64,000 bases of DNA from Sphingobacteriales bacterium (GCA_025353765.1 JANXOD010000009.1:62001-126000); one strand, 5' to 3'. Counted from the stretch's first letter, positions 45,401 to 54,356 are shown. Made by a program: numbers and translations. The notes: generated by a model from the letters alone, not told the origin.

Positions 45401-45579
45401 TGAATCATCAGGAATAAAGGAGCTCCGGGTTGGTGGACAATTTGCAATTTGTATGCAGCAGAAATAAATTCACCACAATCCCAGAAACTGGCAGATGGTT
45501 CTAAAGTTAAAATGTAAACCACCGATGCTATTACAAAAGTAATCCATCCAAAAAGGTTGTTGGTTCTATTATAGTTCAT
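42424..45579 (-). CDS. DUF2723 membrane glycosyltransferase-like protein with C-terminal TPRs
   Basis: 1051 aa. About 12-13 membrane helices occupy residues ~10-640. The N-terminal DUF2723 block has EPSASFWDCGEFISAAYKLQIVHQPGAPLF at about 28-57 with the Asp-Cys-Gly-Glu segment likely near the active site, a pattern shared with TMEM260/GT-C mannosyltransferases. A large periplasmic domain (~640-920) and TPR-like helices (EGRIEEAKKVLNKCLEVVP) end the protein. It probably transfers a sugar to a protein or lipid in the periplasm; Bacteroidota glycosylate exported proteins, so a role there is plausible but not shown. Confidence 0.75.
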   Translation of the reverse strand: MNYNRTNNLFGWITFVIASVVYILTLEPSASFWDCGEFISAAYKLQIVHQPGAPLFLMIQKMFSLLAGGDIHRLAYWMNVGSALCSGATILFLFWTITALAKKALWKQGEELTTDKLIVIMGTGLVGALAYTFSDSFWFSAVESEVYAMSSLCTAVVFWAILKWDAHADEPFADRWLLFIAYVIGLSIGVHLLNLLAIPAIALVYYFRRSKQTTAKGTILALFTGIIILAFIQYGIVQYLIKFAAYSDLFFVNTLGLGFGTGVTFFIVLLITSLTSGILYTIKGSKSNLLISVISFLVLMMIGGGISGLIVAVILLVALEYGIKIRDKKRILNLALISVVFIILGYGSFAMIVIRAKADTSLNNSDPDNAFSLLSYVNREQYGDRPLLYGQYFDSKPVENKEGDDIYRQGKEKYEVAGKKFERVYDRNTLLPRLYSDDPQHVNFYRDWMGMTETQSPTFLDNIGFLMSYQTGFMYARYFAWNFIGRQSDEQGHGDYTHGNWISGIKSIDAIRLGSQDHLPQSIVTNKAYNRFYFLPFIIGLIGVFWHFKRNQKDAGIVGLLFFFTGLAIVLYLNQTPLQPRERDYAYSGSFYAFAIWIGLGVAGLAELFRKISPSGGAILATLIGLLAAPVLLAKDGWDDHDRSTKYTVRDLATDYLESCAPNAILFTYGDNDTYPLWYVQEVENVRPDVRIVNLSLLGTDWYIRQMKEKVNQSAPLPITMNNDKFVQGVRDVLGYQDYQVKGSVELKNLFDVLTSDNDDDKATYQDGTKENFLPTKNLKITVDPNEVIATKTVSTDKKDAITPALEWKYNKNYVTKTELAIFDILAHNNWKRPIYFAITVPQDNYMGLDKYLYNEGFAYRLMPLKEAAADSTKQREELTNTSVMYTNMMTKFKWGNMKNARYLDPESVRMISVIVNNFNVLAENLYKEGRIEEAKKVLNKCLEVVPDKNYSLNFTIRKYYMADMLYKLKEVDKANQMIEKTADYVEDELNYMHSISTTKENLSEQDIQLGMSIMNQMVKTTAQNGQTALSKKLENKFKVLESKFVGASSR

Positions 45580-45717
45580 GTTATTGAGTTCAATAAAAAT
45601 ATTGCAGCCGAAAATAGTGATTTTATTACGATTAGCAGAAGAAGAATTGTTCCTTTAACACTATTTAACGCTATAAATAACTGCATTCTAACTAAGAAAG
45701 TAAAAAATCAACTTTGA

Positions 45718-45749
45718 TTTGCAGAATATACTATATCCCACTATATTTG
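45718..45749 (+). promoter_or_regulatory. Strong Bacteroidota promoter of tRNA-Gln
   Basis: TTTG (45718-45721) and TATATTTG (45742-45749) are separated by 20 nt, an exact match to the TTTG/TAnnTTTG consensus. The tRNA starts 38 nt downstream. Confidence 0.75.
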
Positions 45750-45786
45750 CATTCCATTTCAAAAGGATGTTCTTTTTGATATTGAT

Positions 45787-45857
45787 TGCCCGATAGTATA
45801 ATGGTAGTACAACTGTTTTTGGTGCAGTTTGTCTAGGTTCGAATCCTGGTCGGGCAA
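45787..45857 (+). tRNA. tRNA-Gln (anticodon TTG)
   Basis: 71 nt. Acceptor TGCCCGA (45787-45793) pairs with TCGGGCA (45850-45856), discriminator A at 45857. The D arm is GTATAATGGTAGTAC. The anticodon arm is ACTGT-TTTTGGT-GCAGT with TTG at positions 34-36, reading CAA/CAG. The T arm is CTAGG-TTCGAAT-CCTGG. CCA is not encoded. The structure is complete. It is placed 101 nt before prs. Confidence 0.92.
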
Positions 45858-45958
45858 CAATAAAATTCGAGTTTTGGAATTATGTTCTTAAGAGATTGCA
45901 GTTGTAATCTAAATAGGAAAACAAATATTTCACTCAAATTTTAAATCTGAAACCGAAA

Positions 45959-46903
45959 ATGCCACTATCTTTTAATCCTGTAAAGTTATTTGCCGGTTCT
46001 GGAACTACTGATCTGGCGAATAAAATTGCTAAATCTTACGGGAAAGAACTTGGTGATTTGACTATTTCAAGATTTAGTGATGGCGAATTCCAACCTCATT
46101 TCAATGAAACAGTACGTGGATGTGATATCTTTTTAATCCAATCCACCAATCAGCCTAACGATAATTTAGTTGAGCTTTTATTGATGACAGATGCCGCCAA
46201 GCGGGCTTCGGCACATTACATCACGGTGGTTGTACCTTATTTTGGATTGGCAAGGCAGGACAGAAAGGATAAACCGCGGGTTGCCATTGGAGCAAAGTTG
46301 ATAGCAAATTTGATTACAGCTTCGGGTGCTCATCGGATTATGACCATGGATTTGCATGCGGCTCAAATTCAGGGATTTTTTGATATTCCTGTTGATCATT
46401 TGGATGCTTCAGTAATTTTTGTGCCACATATTAAGGCGTTAAAATTACCAAATTTAACTATTGCTTCGCCGGATATGGGTGGATCATATCGGGCCAGAAC
46501 GTTTGCCAAGTATTTTAATGCAGAGGTTATTATTTGTGATAAACGTCGTAAACGTGCTAATGAAATAGAATCGATGTCTATAATAGGTGATGTGACAGAT
46601 CAGGATATTGTATTAATTGATGATATTTGCGATACGGCAGGAACCTTAGCAAAGGCAGCACAATTAATTATGGATAATGGTGCTCATAGTGTCAGGGCGG
46701 TTTGTACTCATCCGGTTTTATCCGGTAATGCTTACGAAATAATTGAAAACTCTGTTTTATCTGAATTAATTGTGACAGATACTATACCACTAAAACAGGA
46801 AAGCAGTAAAATAAAGGTATTATCAACGGCAGATCTTTTTGCCAGAGCTATTACCAACGTAAATGAACACGGATCCATAAGTGATCTGTTTAGAATAGAC
46901 TAA
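45959..46903 (+). CDS. prs: Ribose-phosphate pyrophosphokinase
   Basis: 314 aa. It makes PRPP from ribose 5-phosphate and ATP. Characteristic segments: FSDGEFQPHFNETVRG near 38-53 (flexible loop), PYFGLARQDRKDKPR near 95-109, MTMDLHAAQIQGFFDIPVDHL with the conserved His, and the PRPP-binding DIVLIDDICDTAGTLAKAA near 216-234. Followed by rplY after 36 nt, an arrangement (prs-rplY-pth) that is common in bacteria. Confidence 0.96.
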   Translation: MPLSFNPVKLFAGSGTTDLANKIAKSYGKELGDLTISRFSDGEFQPHFNETVRGCDIFLIQSTNQPNDNLVELLLMTDAAKRASAHYITVVVPYFGLARQDRKDKPRVAIGAKLIANLITASGAHRIMTMDLHAAQIQGFFDIPVDHLDASVIFVPHIKALKLPNLTIASPDMGGSYRARTFAKYFNAEVIICDKRRKRANEIESMSIIGDVTDQDIVLIDDICDTAGTLAKAAQLIMDNGAHSVRAVCTHPVLSGNAYEIIENSVLSELIVTDTIPLKQESSKIKVLSTADLFARAITNVNEHGSISDLFRID

Positions 46904-46939
46904 TTTTTAGTAAATCATATATAATAAACAATTTAAAAA

Positions 46940-47518
46940 ATGAAATCAATTGCTATTAGCGGTTCTCCAAGAGAGAACGTAGGGAAAAGAGACGCAAAAG
47001 AGCTACGTTATGAGGGCAAAGTGCCTGCGGTTCTTTATGGTGGAAAAAATCAAATCCACTTTTCTGTGTCTGCGACTGATTTGAAAGGTTTGGTTTATAC
47101 ACCAGACGTTCAATTCGTTGATCTTGATGTTGCAGGTGTAAAAGCAAAAGCCATTATCAAGGATGTACATTTTCATCCATTAACTGATTTGCCTTTACAT
47201 GTTGACTTTTTAGAATTAGATGAGAAAAAACCAGTTGTTATGGAAATCCCGGTAAAATTAACCGGAACTTCTCCTGGTGTTAAAACTGGTGGTAAACTAG
47301 TGCAAAAACTGCGTAAACTGCGTGTTAAAGCATTCCCAAAAGATATGCCTCAATACGTAGAAGTAAGTATTGAAAAATTAGATGTTGGTAAATCTGTTGG
47401 AGTAGATGAATTGAAATTTGATAAATTCAATATTACAAACAACCCGGATGATACTATCGTTTCTGTAACTATGTCTCGTGCATTAAAACAAGCTGAACAG
47501 GAAGCAGGAAAAAAATAA
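46940..47518 (+). CDS. rplY: 50S ribosomal protein L25/general stress protein Ctc
   Basis: 192 aa. The N-terminal ~95 residues are the 5S rRNA-binding L25 domain (REN-GKRDAKELRYEGKVPAVLYGGK; VHFHPLTDLPLHVDFLEL). The C-terminal TL5/Ctc beta domain extends to about 185 (VEVSIEKLDVGKSVGVDEL), so this is the long, two-domain form. It lies between prs and pth, with a hairpin and terminator after the stop. Confidence 0.95.
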   Translation: MKSIAISGSPRENVGKRDAKELRYEGKVPAVLYGGKNQIHFSVSATDLKGLVYTPDVQFVDLDVAGVKAKAIIKDVHFHPLTDLPLHVDFLELDEKKPVVMEIPVKLTGTSPGVKTGGKLVQKLRKLRVKAFPKDMPQYVEVSIEKLDVGKSVGVDELKFDKFNITNNPDDTIVSVTMSRALKQAEQEAGKK

Positions 47519-47529
47519 AAACTTCACCC

Positions 47530-47588
47530 AAACCCTCTCCAAAGGAGAGGGTTTAAAATTATAAAGCCTTCTGTTGGAGGCTTTTTTT
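47530..47588 (+). terminator. Hairpin pair ending rplY
   Basis: Hairpin 1: AAACCCTCTCC (47530-47540) / GGAGAGGGTTT (47544-47554) with loop AAA, perfect. Hairpin 2: AAAGCCT (47563-47569) / AGGCTTT (47578-47584), followed by a seven-T tract to 47588, a standard intrinsic terminator. The first hairpin resembles a CCCTCTCC-type interspersed repeat. Confidence 0.85.
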
Positions 47589-47638
47589 ATACATTTAGTT
47601 TTTATAAACTCTTCCCTTTCCGGGGATGATTAGGAAGT

Positions 47639-48199
47639 ATGAAATATCTTATTGTTGGTTTAGGTAATATTGGTCCGGAATATGCAGATACACGGCATAA
47701 CATCGGTTTTATGGTAGCTGATGAATTAGCAAAACAGGCCCAGGTTTCTTTTTTTAATATGCGCCTGGCTTATTATACAGAGCTAAGCCATAAAAGCCGG
47801 AAAATTCATCTGATTAAACCAACAACGTATATGAACCTGAGCGGTAAGGCCGTTAATTACTGGATGCATGAACTAAAAATACCGGTTGAAAATACTCTGG
47901 TTATTGTGGATGACCTGGCTCTGCCTTTTGGAACCATCCGACTTAAGCCCAAAGGAAGTGCTGCCGGACATAACGGTTTAAAAAGTATTGAAGCCATGCT
48001 GGGCGGAGTAGATTATCCCCGCTTACGTTTTGGTATTGGAGATAGTTTCCCGAAAGGAAGACAAGTAGATTATGTACTCAGTGGTTTTGATAAAGAAGAA
48101 CAGCCGGAACTTCCTGCATTAATAGATCGTTCTATTGAGGTAATACAAAGTTTTGTAACCGTGGGTGCAGAATTAACGATGACGAGGTTTAATAAATAA
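47639..48199 (+). CDS. pth: Peptidyl-tRNA hydrolase
   Basis: 186 aa. It cleaves peptidyl-tRNA released by stalled ribosomes. Family motifs: [19 protein letters not shown] with catalytic His20, [43 protein letters not shown] with Asp and His-Asn, and RLRFGIG. Typical length of 185-195 aa. Same strand as rplY but behind a terminator. Confidence 0.95.
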   Translation: MKYLIVGLGNIGPEYADTRHNIGFMVADELAKQAQVSFFNMRLAYYTELSHKSRKIHLIKPTTYMNLSGKAVNYWMHELKIPVENTLVIVDDLALPFGTIRLKPKGSAAGHNGLKSIEAMLGGVDYPRLRFGIGDSFPKGRQVDYVLSGFDKEEQPELPALIDRSIEVIQSFVTVGAELTMTRFNK

Positions 48200-48260
48200 A
48201 ACTCTGCCAGAGATTCTATGAAAAGCTAAAATCTCTTAAATATTCCAAATCCGTGTATTG

Positions 48261-49370
48261 CTATTTATTTAAATAAGCAACCATCAGCTTTGCTGCCTTG
48301 GAAGAAGCTCCCGCTTTCCCCATTCTTTCAGCTAGTTTATCATAATTCGCCAGCATCAGACTACGATATACAGAATTATGAAGAATAGCCTCTAATTCAT
48401 CGCCTATTTGTTTAGGGTTACAATCTTCCTGGATCAGTTCTTTAACTACAGCATTATCCATCACCAGGTTTACCAGGGAAATGAATTTAATGTTAACCAA
48501 CATTCTTGCTATAGTGATAGAAATAGCGTTCCCTTTATACACTACCAATTGTGGAATTTTTAAAAGAGCGGTTTCTAAAGTTGCTGTTCCGGAGGTTACC
48601 ATTGCCACCTGAGAATTTAAAAGTAAATTATAGGTTTCACTAAATACTACAGGGATGTTTCTATCTCCAATAAAGGGTTTATAAAAATCAAGATCAAATG
48701 TAGGCGCTCCTGCAATAATAAATTGATAATCCGGAAAACGATCTGATGCTTTGATCAGATCCGGTAAAATCTTGTTTAACTCTTGTTTACGACTTCCGGG
48801 TAATAAGGCTATAATAGGTTTAGAACTTAAATGATGTCGCACATGAAATTGATCATCGAGTTTATTAGCTGCAATGGCATCTAACAGCGGATTACCAATA
48901 TAATCTACATCCATTCCCCAGGTTTTATAAAACTCAACCTCAAAAGGCAGAATGCAAAACATGTGGTCGACAATGCGCTTTATTTTAAGTACCCGTTTTT
49001 GGTTCCAGGCCCAAACTTTAGGGGAGATATAGTAAAATACTTTGATCCCGTTTTTTTTAGCAAAATCAGCAATCTTTAAATTGAAACCCGGGAAATCAAT
49101 TAAAATTAATACATCGGGTTTGTAGGCCAATACATCCTGTTTTGCTTTTTTGAGATTTTTAAAAATGGTTCTCAAATTGACTACAACTTCTACAAAACCC
49201 ATAAAAGCCATGTCGGCATAATGCTTTACCAGTGTTCCGCCTTCTGCCTTCATTAAATCGCCACCAAAAAAACGAAATTCTGATGTGGGATCTTCCGTCT
49301 TTAGAGCTTTCATCAGGTTTGCTCCATGTAAATCTCCAGAAGCTTCACCGGCAATCAGGTAGTACTTCAT
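48261..49370 (-). CDS. lpxB: Lipid-A-disaccharide synthase
   Basis: 369 aa. It joins lipid X and UDP-2,3-diacylglucosamine to the lipid A disaccharide, on the cytoplasmic face of the inner membrane. Family text: YLIAGEASGDLHGANLMKAL near the N-terminus, IDFPGFNLKIA, VFYYISPKVWAWNQKRVLKIK, CILPFEVEFY, and LLPGSRKQELNKILP. Start overlaps the stop of the small membrane protein gene (ATGA). Part of the surE-lpxB unit. Confidence 0.95.
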   Translation of the reverse strand: MKYYLIAGEASGDLHGANLMKALKTEDPTSEFRFFGGDLMKAEGGTLVKHYADMAFMGFVEVVVNLRTIFKNLKKAKQDVLAYKPDVLILIDFPGFNLKIADFAKKNGIKVFYYISPKVWAWNQKRVLKIKRIVDHMFCILPFEVEFYKTWGMDVDYIGNPLLDAIAANKLDDQFHVRHHLSSKPIIALLPGSRKQELNKILPDLIKASDRFPDYQFIIAGAPTFDLDFYKPFIGDRNIPVVFSETYNLLLNSQVAMVTSGTATLETALLKIPQLVVYKGNAISITIARMLVNIKFISLVNLVMDNAVVKELIQEDCNPKQIGDELEAILHNSVYRSLMLANYDKLAERMGKAGASSKAAKLMVAYLNK

Positions 49371-49627
49371 TGATGGGTCTTATAATAGAAGAAGATAAAG
49401 GCACATATAAAGGTGGATGCCATAATTCCTTTTGAAGTTTTCTCTTTATCGATACTGAAATAATACCGGAGCAGTAAGAGATTTAAGGCAATACAGCCAA
49501 TATAAAGCAGGTCAGCACCTTTTAGTACGGGAATATTCTTTTTTAAAACTTCTGTAAAAAAGAAAGCAATACCAGGAATAACTAATCCGATTAAAGCTCC
49601 AAACCAGGTATTATTTTGCTTAAACAT
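49367..49627 (-). CDS. Small membrane protein of unknown function, 86 aa
   Basis: From the ATG at 49627 (MFKQNNTWFGALIG), 86 aa; a start at 49660 would add 11 residues inside surE. Three membrane helices (about 9-27, 38-54 and 65-82). Its first codons overlap the surE stop by 8 nt and its stop overlaps the lpxB start, so all three are translated together. The tight link to lipid A synthesis suggests an envelope role, but the family is not recognised. Confidence 0.75.
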   Translation of the reverse strand: MFKQNNTWFGALIGLVIPGIAFFFTEVLKKNIPVLKGADLLYIGCIALNLLLLRYYFSIDKEKTSKGIMASTFICAFIFFYYKTHQ

Positions 49628-50393
49628 TAAATTTCCAGGAATTAAGTGTTTGTATAGCATGGTGTGCAGTCATATCAAACTGGACGGGTACTACAGAAAC
49701 ATAGTGGTTCTCTAAAGCCCATACATCGGTATCTTCTCCATGATCATTATTTTGAAATACACCCGTTAACCAATAATAATTACGCTTATGCGGATCAATA
49801 CGCTCATCAAACTCTTCGGCCCATTTGGCATTTGCCTGCCGACAAATCTTGATGCCTTTAATAGCATTCCCATTTGGAAAATTAACATTTAACAAGGTGC
49901 CTTCCTGTAAACCATGTTCTAAAACCTGGCTGGCAATTGCTTTTACATATTTTTTACAATTGCTGAAATCGGCATCATAGGTAAAATCATCCAGAGAAAA
50001 CCCGATAGAAGGAATACTTTCTATGGCTCCTTCAACCGCGGCAGACATGGTACCGGAATAAATTACATTAATGGAATTGTTTAATCCATGATTGATACCT
50101 GATACGCAGAGATCTGGCTTTTTGCCTTTAAATATTTTATTAACCGCTAATTTCACACAATCTACTGGTGTGCCGGAACATTTATACATTTCTACTCCAT
50201 CATACAATTGAATTTTATCCAACCTTAAGGGTTTTGCAATGGTTATAGCATGGCCCATTCCCGATTGTGGACTATCTGGCGCTACAACTACCACATTACC
50301 TAATTCCTGCATTACTTCAATTAATGCCTTTATACCCGGAGCGGTTATACCATCGTCGTTAACAACTAAAATGGTAGGTTTTGATTTTTTCAC
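49620..50393 (-). CDS. surE: 5'/3'-nucleotidase SurE
   Basis: 257 aa. Acid phosphatase/nucleotidase family SurE. The metal site begins with VVNDDGITAPGIKALIEVM at about 11-29 (Asp-Asp), with SPQSGMGHAITI and CVSGINHGLNNSINVIYSGTMSAAVEG near 100-126. SurE dephosphorylates nucleoside monophosphates under stress. First gene of the three-gene unit with a small membrane protein and lpxB. Confidence 0.95.
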   Translation of the reverse strand: MKKSKPTILVVNDDGITAPGIKALIEVMQELGNVVVVAPDSPQSGMGHAITIAKPLRLDKIQLYDGVEMYKCSGTPVDCVKLAVNKIFKGKKPDLCVSGINHGLNNSINVIYSGTMSAAVEGAIESIPSIGFSLDDFTYDADFSNCKKYVKAIASQVLEHGLQEGTLLNVNFPNGNAIKGIKICRQANAKWAEEFDERIDPHKRNYYWLTGVFQNNDHGEDTDVWALENHYVSVVPVQFDMTAHHAIQTLNSWKFNV

Positions 50394-50412
50394 GAAGCGA
50401 AATTACAAAAAG

Positions 50413-50442
50413 AAAAAGAGCTGAGATTACTCAACTCTTTTT
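50413..50442 (-). terminator. Terminator between csbD-like gene and surE
   Basis: AAAAAGAG-C-TGAG (50413-50425) pairs with CTCA-A-CTCTTTTT (50430-50442) around ATTA. Read on the minus strand it ends in a T-rich tract, as expected for the end of the csbD-like transcript. Confidence 0.8.
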
Positions 50443-50463
50443 CTTTTCTGCTTTAGATCAATC

Positions 50464-50649
50464 TTACAAATCTTTTAACCATTTAACCAACTCATCCCGG
50501 CTTTTACCCGTTTTCTGTTGCAAACGTCCTAATAGTTCATCATCTTTTCCTTCTTCATATTCCAAATCGTCATCCGTAAGATCTGCGTAAGCTTGCTTTA
50601 ATTTGCCTTTCACTTCATTCCAGCGGCCTTTTAATTCTAATGTATCCAT
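50464..50649 (-). CDS. CsbD-like stress protein
   Basis: 61 aa from the ATG at 50649. The sequence [20 protein letters not shown], then a highly acidic [32 protein letters not shown], matches the CsbD family (PF05532) of small, hydrophilic general-stress proteins. Function in stress tolerance is known only in outline. A longer start at 50703 would add 18 residues with no family match. Ends at a terminator. Confidence 0.85.
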   Translation of the reverse strand: MDTLELKGRWNEVKGKLKQAYADLTDDDLEYEEGKDDELLGRLQQKTGKSRDELVKWLKDL

Positions 50650-50710
50650 AATATTGAATTTTTTAATGAGTGTATAATTAGGATAAACAAGATATGTACC
50701 CATTCGGTTT

Positions 50711-52624
50711 TCAACTAAATAGTGATCCCGATTTAATCTCTTCTACCACATTTGGATCTAATAAAGTGGATGTATCTCCCAGATTTGAAGTTTCGCCTTC
50801 TGCAATTTTTCTTAATATTCTTCGCATAATTTTACCAGACCTGGTTTTGGGTAAACCTGATACAAACTGTATTTTATCTGGTTTGGCTATGGCTCCAATA
50901 ATACGCGATACAGTTTGCAGGATATTTTTTCGGGTTAAATCATGAGCATGGATAGAAGAACCCAGGATAACATAAGCGTAAATACCTTGTCCTTTTATAT
51001 CGTGGGGATAACCCACCACTGCGCTTTCAATTACATCAGCATGCATATTGATGGCATTTTCTACTTCAGCAGTACCAATTCGATGCCCCGAAACATTAAT
51101 TACATCATCTACCCGACCTGTAATCCTGTAATAACCATCTTCATCGCGTAAGCAACCATCTCCGGTAAAATACATATTTTCATACGTTGCAAAATAAGCT
51201 GTACGACAGCGTTCATGGTCGCCATAAGTTGTTCTGATAATTCCAGGCCATGGAAATTTGATACATAAATTTCCACTTACTCCGTTTCCTTCAATTTCTT
51301 TTCCATTTTCATCCACTAAACAAGGTTGTATCCCTGGTAAGGGTAAGGTTGCATAGCCGGGCTTAGTTGGTGTAATTCTGGCAATTGGCGAGATCATGAT
51401 CCCTGACGTTTCTGTTTGCCACCAGGTATCTACAACCGGACAATTTTTCTTTCCAATTTTTTCATCGAACCAATGCCAGGCTTCTTCATTAATAGGTTCA
51501 CCAACAGAACCCAATTTTTTCAATGAGCTTAAATTCTTGCCTTTTAAAGGTTCATCACCAAAACTCATTAGCGAACGAATTGCTGTTGGTGCCGTGTATA
51601 AAATATTGGCTTGGTGTTTTTCTACAATATCCCAAAAACGACCGGCATCTGGCCATGTGGGAATCCCTTCAAAAAGCAGGGTAGTAGCTCCCTGAGACAA
51701 TGGGCCATAAACAATGTAGGAATGGCCGGTTATCCAGCCAATATCGGCGGTACAGAAAAACACTTCGTCAGGCTGATATTGAAACACCGTTTTAAAGGTA
51801 TATCCAACATAAACCATATATCCGCCGCAGGTATGAACTACTCCTTTAGGTTTACCGGTTGAGCCGGATGTATATAAAATAAACAATTCATCTTCGGCAT
51901 CCATTTCTTCGGCCAGGCAAGCCGGATTTCCCTGTGTTTCTACTTTTTTAATCTCATCTTCCCACCAAACATCCCGACCTTTAATCATAGATACAGGAGT
52001 ACGATTACGAGTTAACACAATTACTTTTTGCACGGAATGACACTGCACTAAAGCATCATCAATTACATTTTTGAGGGGAATATCTTTGTTACCACGAAAT
52101 CCTCCATCGGCAGTTATCACCAATGAACATTGAGCATCATTAATTCTGTCGGCAATAGATTGGGCAGAAAACCCGCCAAAAACAACGGAGTGAACAGCAC
52201 CAATACGTGCACAGGCTAATACAGCAATAGCCAATTCGGGCACCATAGGCATATAAATGCAGATGCAATCGCCTTTTTTTGTACCATTATTTTTCAATGC
52301 ATTTGCAAATTGGCAGACTTTAAAATGAAGCTCTTTGTATGTTAGTTTTCTATAATGCTCTTCCGGATCATTAGGCTCCCAAATTATAGCAGTTCTATCT
52401 CCTTCTTTCTCCAGGTGCCTGTCTAAGCAATTCTCTGTTATATTTAATTTAGCTCCCTGAAACCATTTTATGCTTGGATCTTTAAAATTCCACTCCAAAA
52501 CAGTATGCCACTTTTTACGCCAGTAATATGTATCTGCTATTCCTTCCCAGAATTTTTCAGGTTCAGCTATGCTGTAATCATATATGCGTTTATAATCTTT
52601 AAAAGAGGTAATTTCTAGATTCAT
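50711..52624 (-). CDS. acs: Acetyl-CoA synthetase
   Basis: 637 aa, typical ~640. It activates acetate to acetyl-CoA via acetyl-AMP. Motifs: the ATP-binding [19 protein letters not shown] near 250-270, WWQTETSG for acetate and [39 protein letters not shown], and the C-terminal acetylation-site Lys in [17 protein letters not shown] near 605. Divergent from the MORN protein gene, with about 150 nt between them. Confidence 0.97.
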   Translation of the reverse strand: MNLEITSFKDYKRIYDYSIAEPEKFWEGIADTYYWRKKWHTVLEWNFKDPSIKWFQGAKLNITENCLDRHLEKEGDRTAIIWEPNDPEEHYRKLTYKELHFKVCQFANALKNNGTKKGDCICIYMPMVPELAIAVLACARIGAVHSVVFGGFSAQSIADRINDAQCSLVITADGGFRGNKDIPLKNVIDDALVQCHSVQKVIVLTRNRTPVSMIKGRDVWWEDEIKKVETQGNPACLAEEMDAEDELFILYTSGSTGKPKGVVHTCGGYMVYVGYTFKTVFQYQPDEVFFCTADIGWITGHSYIVYGPLSQGATTLLFEGIPTWPDAGRFWDIVEKHQANILYTAPTAIRSLMSFGDEPLKGKNLSSLKKLGSVGEPINEEAWHWFDEKIGKKNCPVVDTWWQTETSGIMISPIARITPTKPGYATLPLPGIQPCLVDENGKEIEGNGVSGNLCIKFPWPGIIRTTYGDHERCRTAYFATYENMYFTGDGCLRDEDGYYRITGRVDDVINVSGHRIGTAEVENAINMHADVIESAVVGYPHDIKGQGIYAYVILGSSIHAHDLTRKNILQTVSRIIGAIAKPDKIQFVSGLPKTRSGKIMRRILRKIAEGETSNLGDTSTLLDPNVVEEIKSGSLFS

Positions 52625-52780
52625 GATAATTTAATTCATCTGGTAAATTACACATGATATTTTAGAATCACCAATTTGCTTTCTGATTTGCTTAATCAAG
52701 TTCGTATCTTATTCAATTGCTCTCATAATTTCATCAATTTTTATAACTTTATATTTAAAACCAGACTTAATTTATTTAAT

Positions 52781-53497
52781 ATGAGATTCTTTTTTAGGTT
52801 ATTAATTATACAATTATTTATAGGTCTTTCTATAAATGCTAAGGCACAAGAAAACTGTAAGGCACTTTTACCAGCTATAGCTGATAAATATGAAGGTGAA
52901 TGCAATAAAGGTAAAGCTAGTGGATTGGGCAAGGCAAGTGGTGAGGATAAATATGAAGGGAACTTTAAAAATGGTTTACCAGATGGAAAAGGAGTATATA
53001 CTTGGAAAAATGGTAAGATATACGATGGTCAATGGGTTAAAGGTAAGATGGAAGGAAAAGGGAGACTATCATATCCCAGAAATGGGAGGCCAGATAGTAT
53101 CGTAACTGGATTTTGGAAGAAAGATATCTATATAGGCGAATATGAAAAACCTTTTATAGTACATGAATCTAGTAGTGAAGTGTCAAAAATAGATGTAAGA
53201 CTCACAGGTAAAGCAGAAACATACAATTCACTTATTGTAAAGGTAACAAACACAACTGGAGGAACCATTTCGCAATTCAGTGTGGTAATGCCTCCGCCTG
53301 AATTAACTGATATCTCAATTCAAAGTGGATCTTTTAGGAGCAAAGAAAATTTATTTATAAGTAACAAAGGTATAGCAATTAGGCTTGTTGATACAACCTA
53401 CCCATTTAGAGCTCGATTTCAAATAGGTACACAGTTCGCGGATGTTGAAATCCTAGAAAAGGGTTCATGGACTATTGATATATTACTAAGGAATTAA
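52781..53497 (+). CDS. Secreted MORN-repeat protein
   Basis: 238 aa from the ATG at 52781. Signal peptide MRFFFRLLIIQLFIGLSINA-KAQ. Residues ~35-105 contain three MORN repeats: KYEGECNKGKASGLGKA, KYEGNFKNGLPDGKGVYTW, and IYDGQWVKGKMEGKGRLSY. The C-terminal ~130 residues form a beta domain unlike known families to me (SKIDVRLTGKAETYNSL, VTNTTGGTISQFSVVMP). MORN repeats often bind lipids or act as structural rods; the role here is unknown. Frame from 52676 would add 35 residues before the signal and is rejected. Confidence 0.8.
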   Translation: MRFFFRLLIIQLFIGLSINAKAQENCKALLPAIADKYEGECNKGKASGLGKASGEDKYEGNFKNGLPDGKGVYTWKNGKIYDGQWVKGKMEGKGRLSYPRNGRPDSIVTGFWKKDIYIGEYEKPFIVHESSSEVSKIDVRLTGKAETYNSLIVKVTNTTGGTISQFSVVMPPPELTDISIQSGSFRSKENLFISNKGIAIRLVDTTYPFRARFQIGTQFADVEILEKGSWTIDILLRN

Positions 53498-53600
53498 GAT
53501 TAATAATATTGTAATTAAGCCTTGCGATTTAATTTAATATTGCGATATTTGCAAACTCTTTAAGGAGCTGAGTTTTATATAACGATACACATTAATAGTC

Positions 53601-53834
53601 ATGTCGAGAATTTGTGATTTAACAGGAAAGATGGCCATGAATGGTTTTAACGTTTCCAATTCAAACGTAAAAACTAAACGCAAGTTTTATCCTAACCTAC
53701 AGGTAAAAAAGTTTTATATCCCCGATGAGGATAGATGGATCACGCTGAAAGTATCTACTTCGGCTATTAAAACCATCAATAAAAACGGCATTACAGCCGT
53801 TATCAGTAAATTCCTTAAAAAAGGATACATATAA
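53601..53834 (+). CDS. rpmB: 50S ribosomal protein L28
   Basis: 77 aa. [22 protein letters not shown] is the L28 start, with the following [18 protein letters not shown] and [14 protein letters not shown]. Cys5 remains but a full zinc ribbon is absent. First of a group rpmB, rpmG and DUF4295 that encode small ribosomal and ribosome-linked proteins in Bacteroidota. Confidence 0.96.
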   Translation: MSRICDLTGKMAMNGFNVSNSNVKTKRKFYPNLQVKKFYIPDEDRWITLKVSTSAIKTINKNGITAVISKFLKKGYI

Positions 53835-53835
53835 T

Positions 53836-53905
53836 AGTTAAAGTTGCAAGTTGTAAGTTGAACATAAATAAACTTATAACATACGACCCAAAACCTACAA
53901 CATAA
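53836..53905. repeat. Word-repeat block between rpmB and rpmG
   Basis: Left: AAGTTGCAAGTTGTAAGTTG words near 53841-53860; right: AACTTATAACATACGACCC then AAAACCTACAACATAAG. The two halves are loosely inverted (GTTGTAAGTT versus AACTTATAAC). It fills nearly the entire 75-nt gap of an operon. Same word type as in ispG and the hemB-hemL gap. Confidence 0.75.
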
Positions 53906-53909
53906 GAAA

Positions 53910-54092
53910 ATGGCTAAAAAAGGTAACAGAGTTCAGGTAATTTTAGAATGTACTGAACATAAAGAAAGTGGCATGGCGGGCATGTCTCGTTATGTAACCA
54001 CCAAAAATAAAAAGAACACTACAGAACGTCTTGAATTAAAAAAATTCAATCCGGTTTTAAGAAAAGTGACTGTTCATAAAGAAATTAAATAA
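53910..54092 (+). CDS. rpmG: 50S ribosomal protein L33
   Basis: 60 aa. [20 protein letters not shown] is the L33 pattern, then [20 protein letters not shown] ([14 protein letters not shown]) and [16 protein letters not shown]. Only one Cys is present, so this is the zinc-free (C-minus) form rather than the four-Cys ribbon. Follows rpmB by 75 nt. Confidence 0.96.
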   Translation: MAKKGNRVQVILECTEHKESGMAGMSRYVTTKNKKNTTERLELKKFNPVLRKVTVHKEIK

Positions 54093-54171
54093 ATTTATAG
54101 AAAATGGAAAAGGGATTGGAAGAAATTACAACTCATTCATTCCATCCTTTTATCATCAATAATTAAATAAA

Positions 54172-54339
54172 ATGGCTAAAAAAGTAGTTGCAACCTTAAA
54201 AACAGGTGCGGGCAAAGAATATTCAAAAGTGATCACCATGAGTAAATCACCCAGAACAGGTGCTTATTCATTCAAAGAACTTATTGTTCATAATGATCAC
54301 GTAAAAGACGCTATAGCTGTAGCTAAAAACGCTCAGTAA
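54172..54339 (+). CDS. DUF4295 ribosome-associated-type small protein
   Basis: 55 aa. ATG at 54172, stop TAA at 54337-54339. It reads MAKKVVATLKTGAGKEYSKV, then ITMSKSPRTGAYSFKELIVH and NDHVKDAIAVAKNAQ. This is the DUF4295 family of basic small proteins found after rpmB-rpmG in Bacteroidota. The gene is followed by a strong terminator, then ftsY. Function unknown; basic charge and context imply ribosome association. Confidence 0.88.
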   Translation: MAKKVVATLKTGAGKEYSKVITMSKSPRTGAYSFKELIVHNDHVKDAIAVAKNAQ

Positions 54340-54356
54340 TATATCAATGAATTTAT

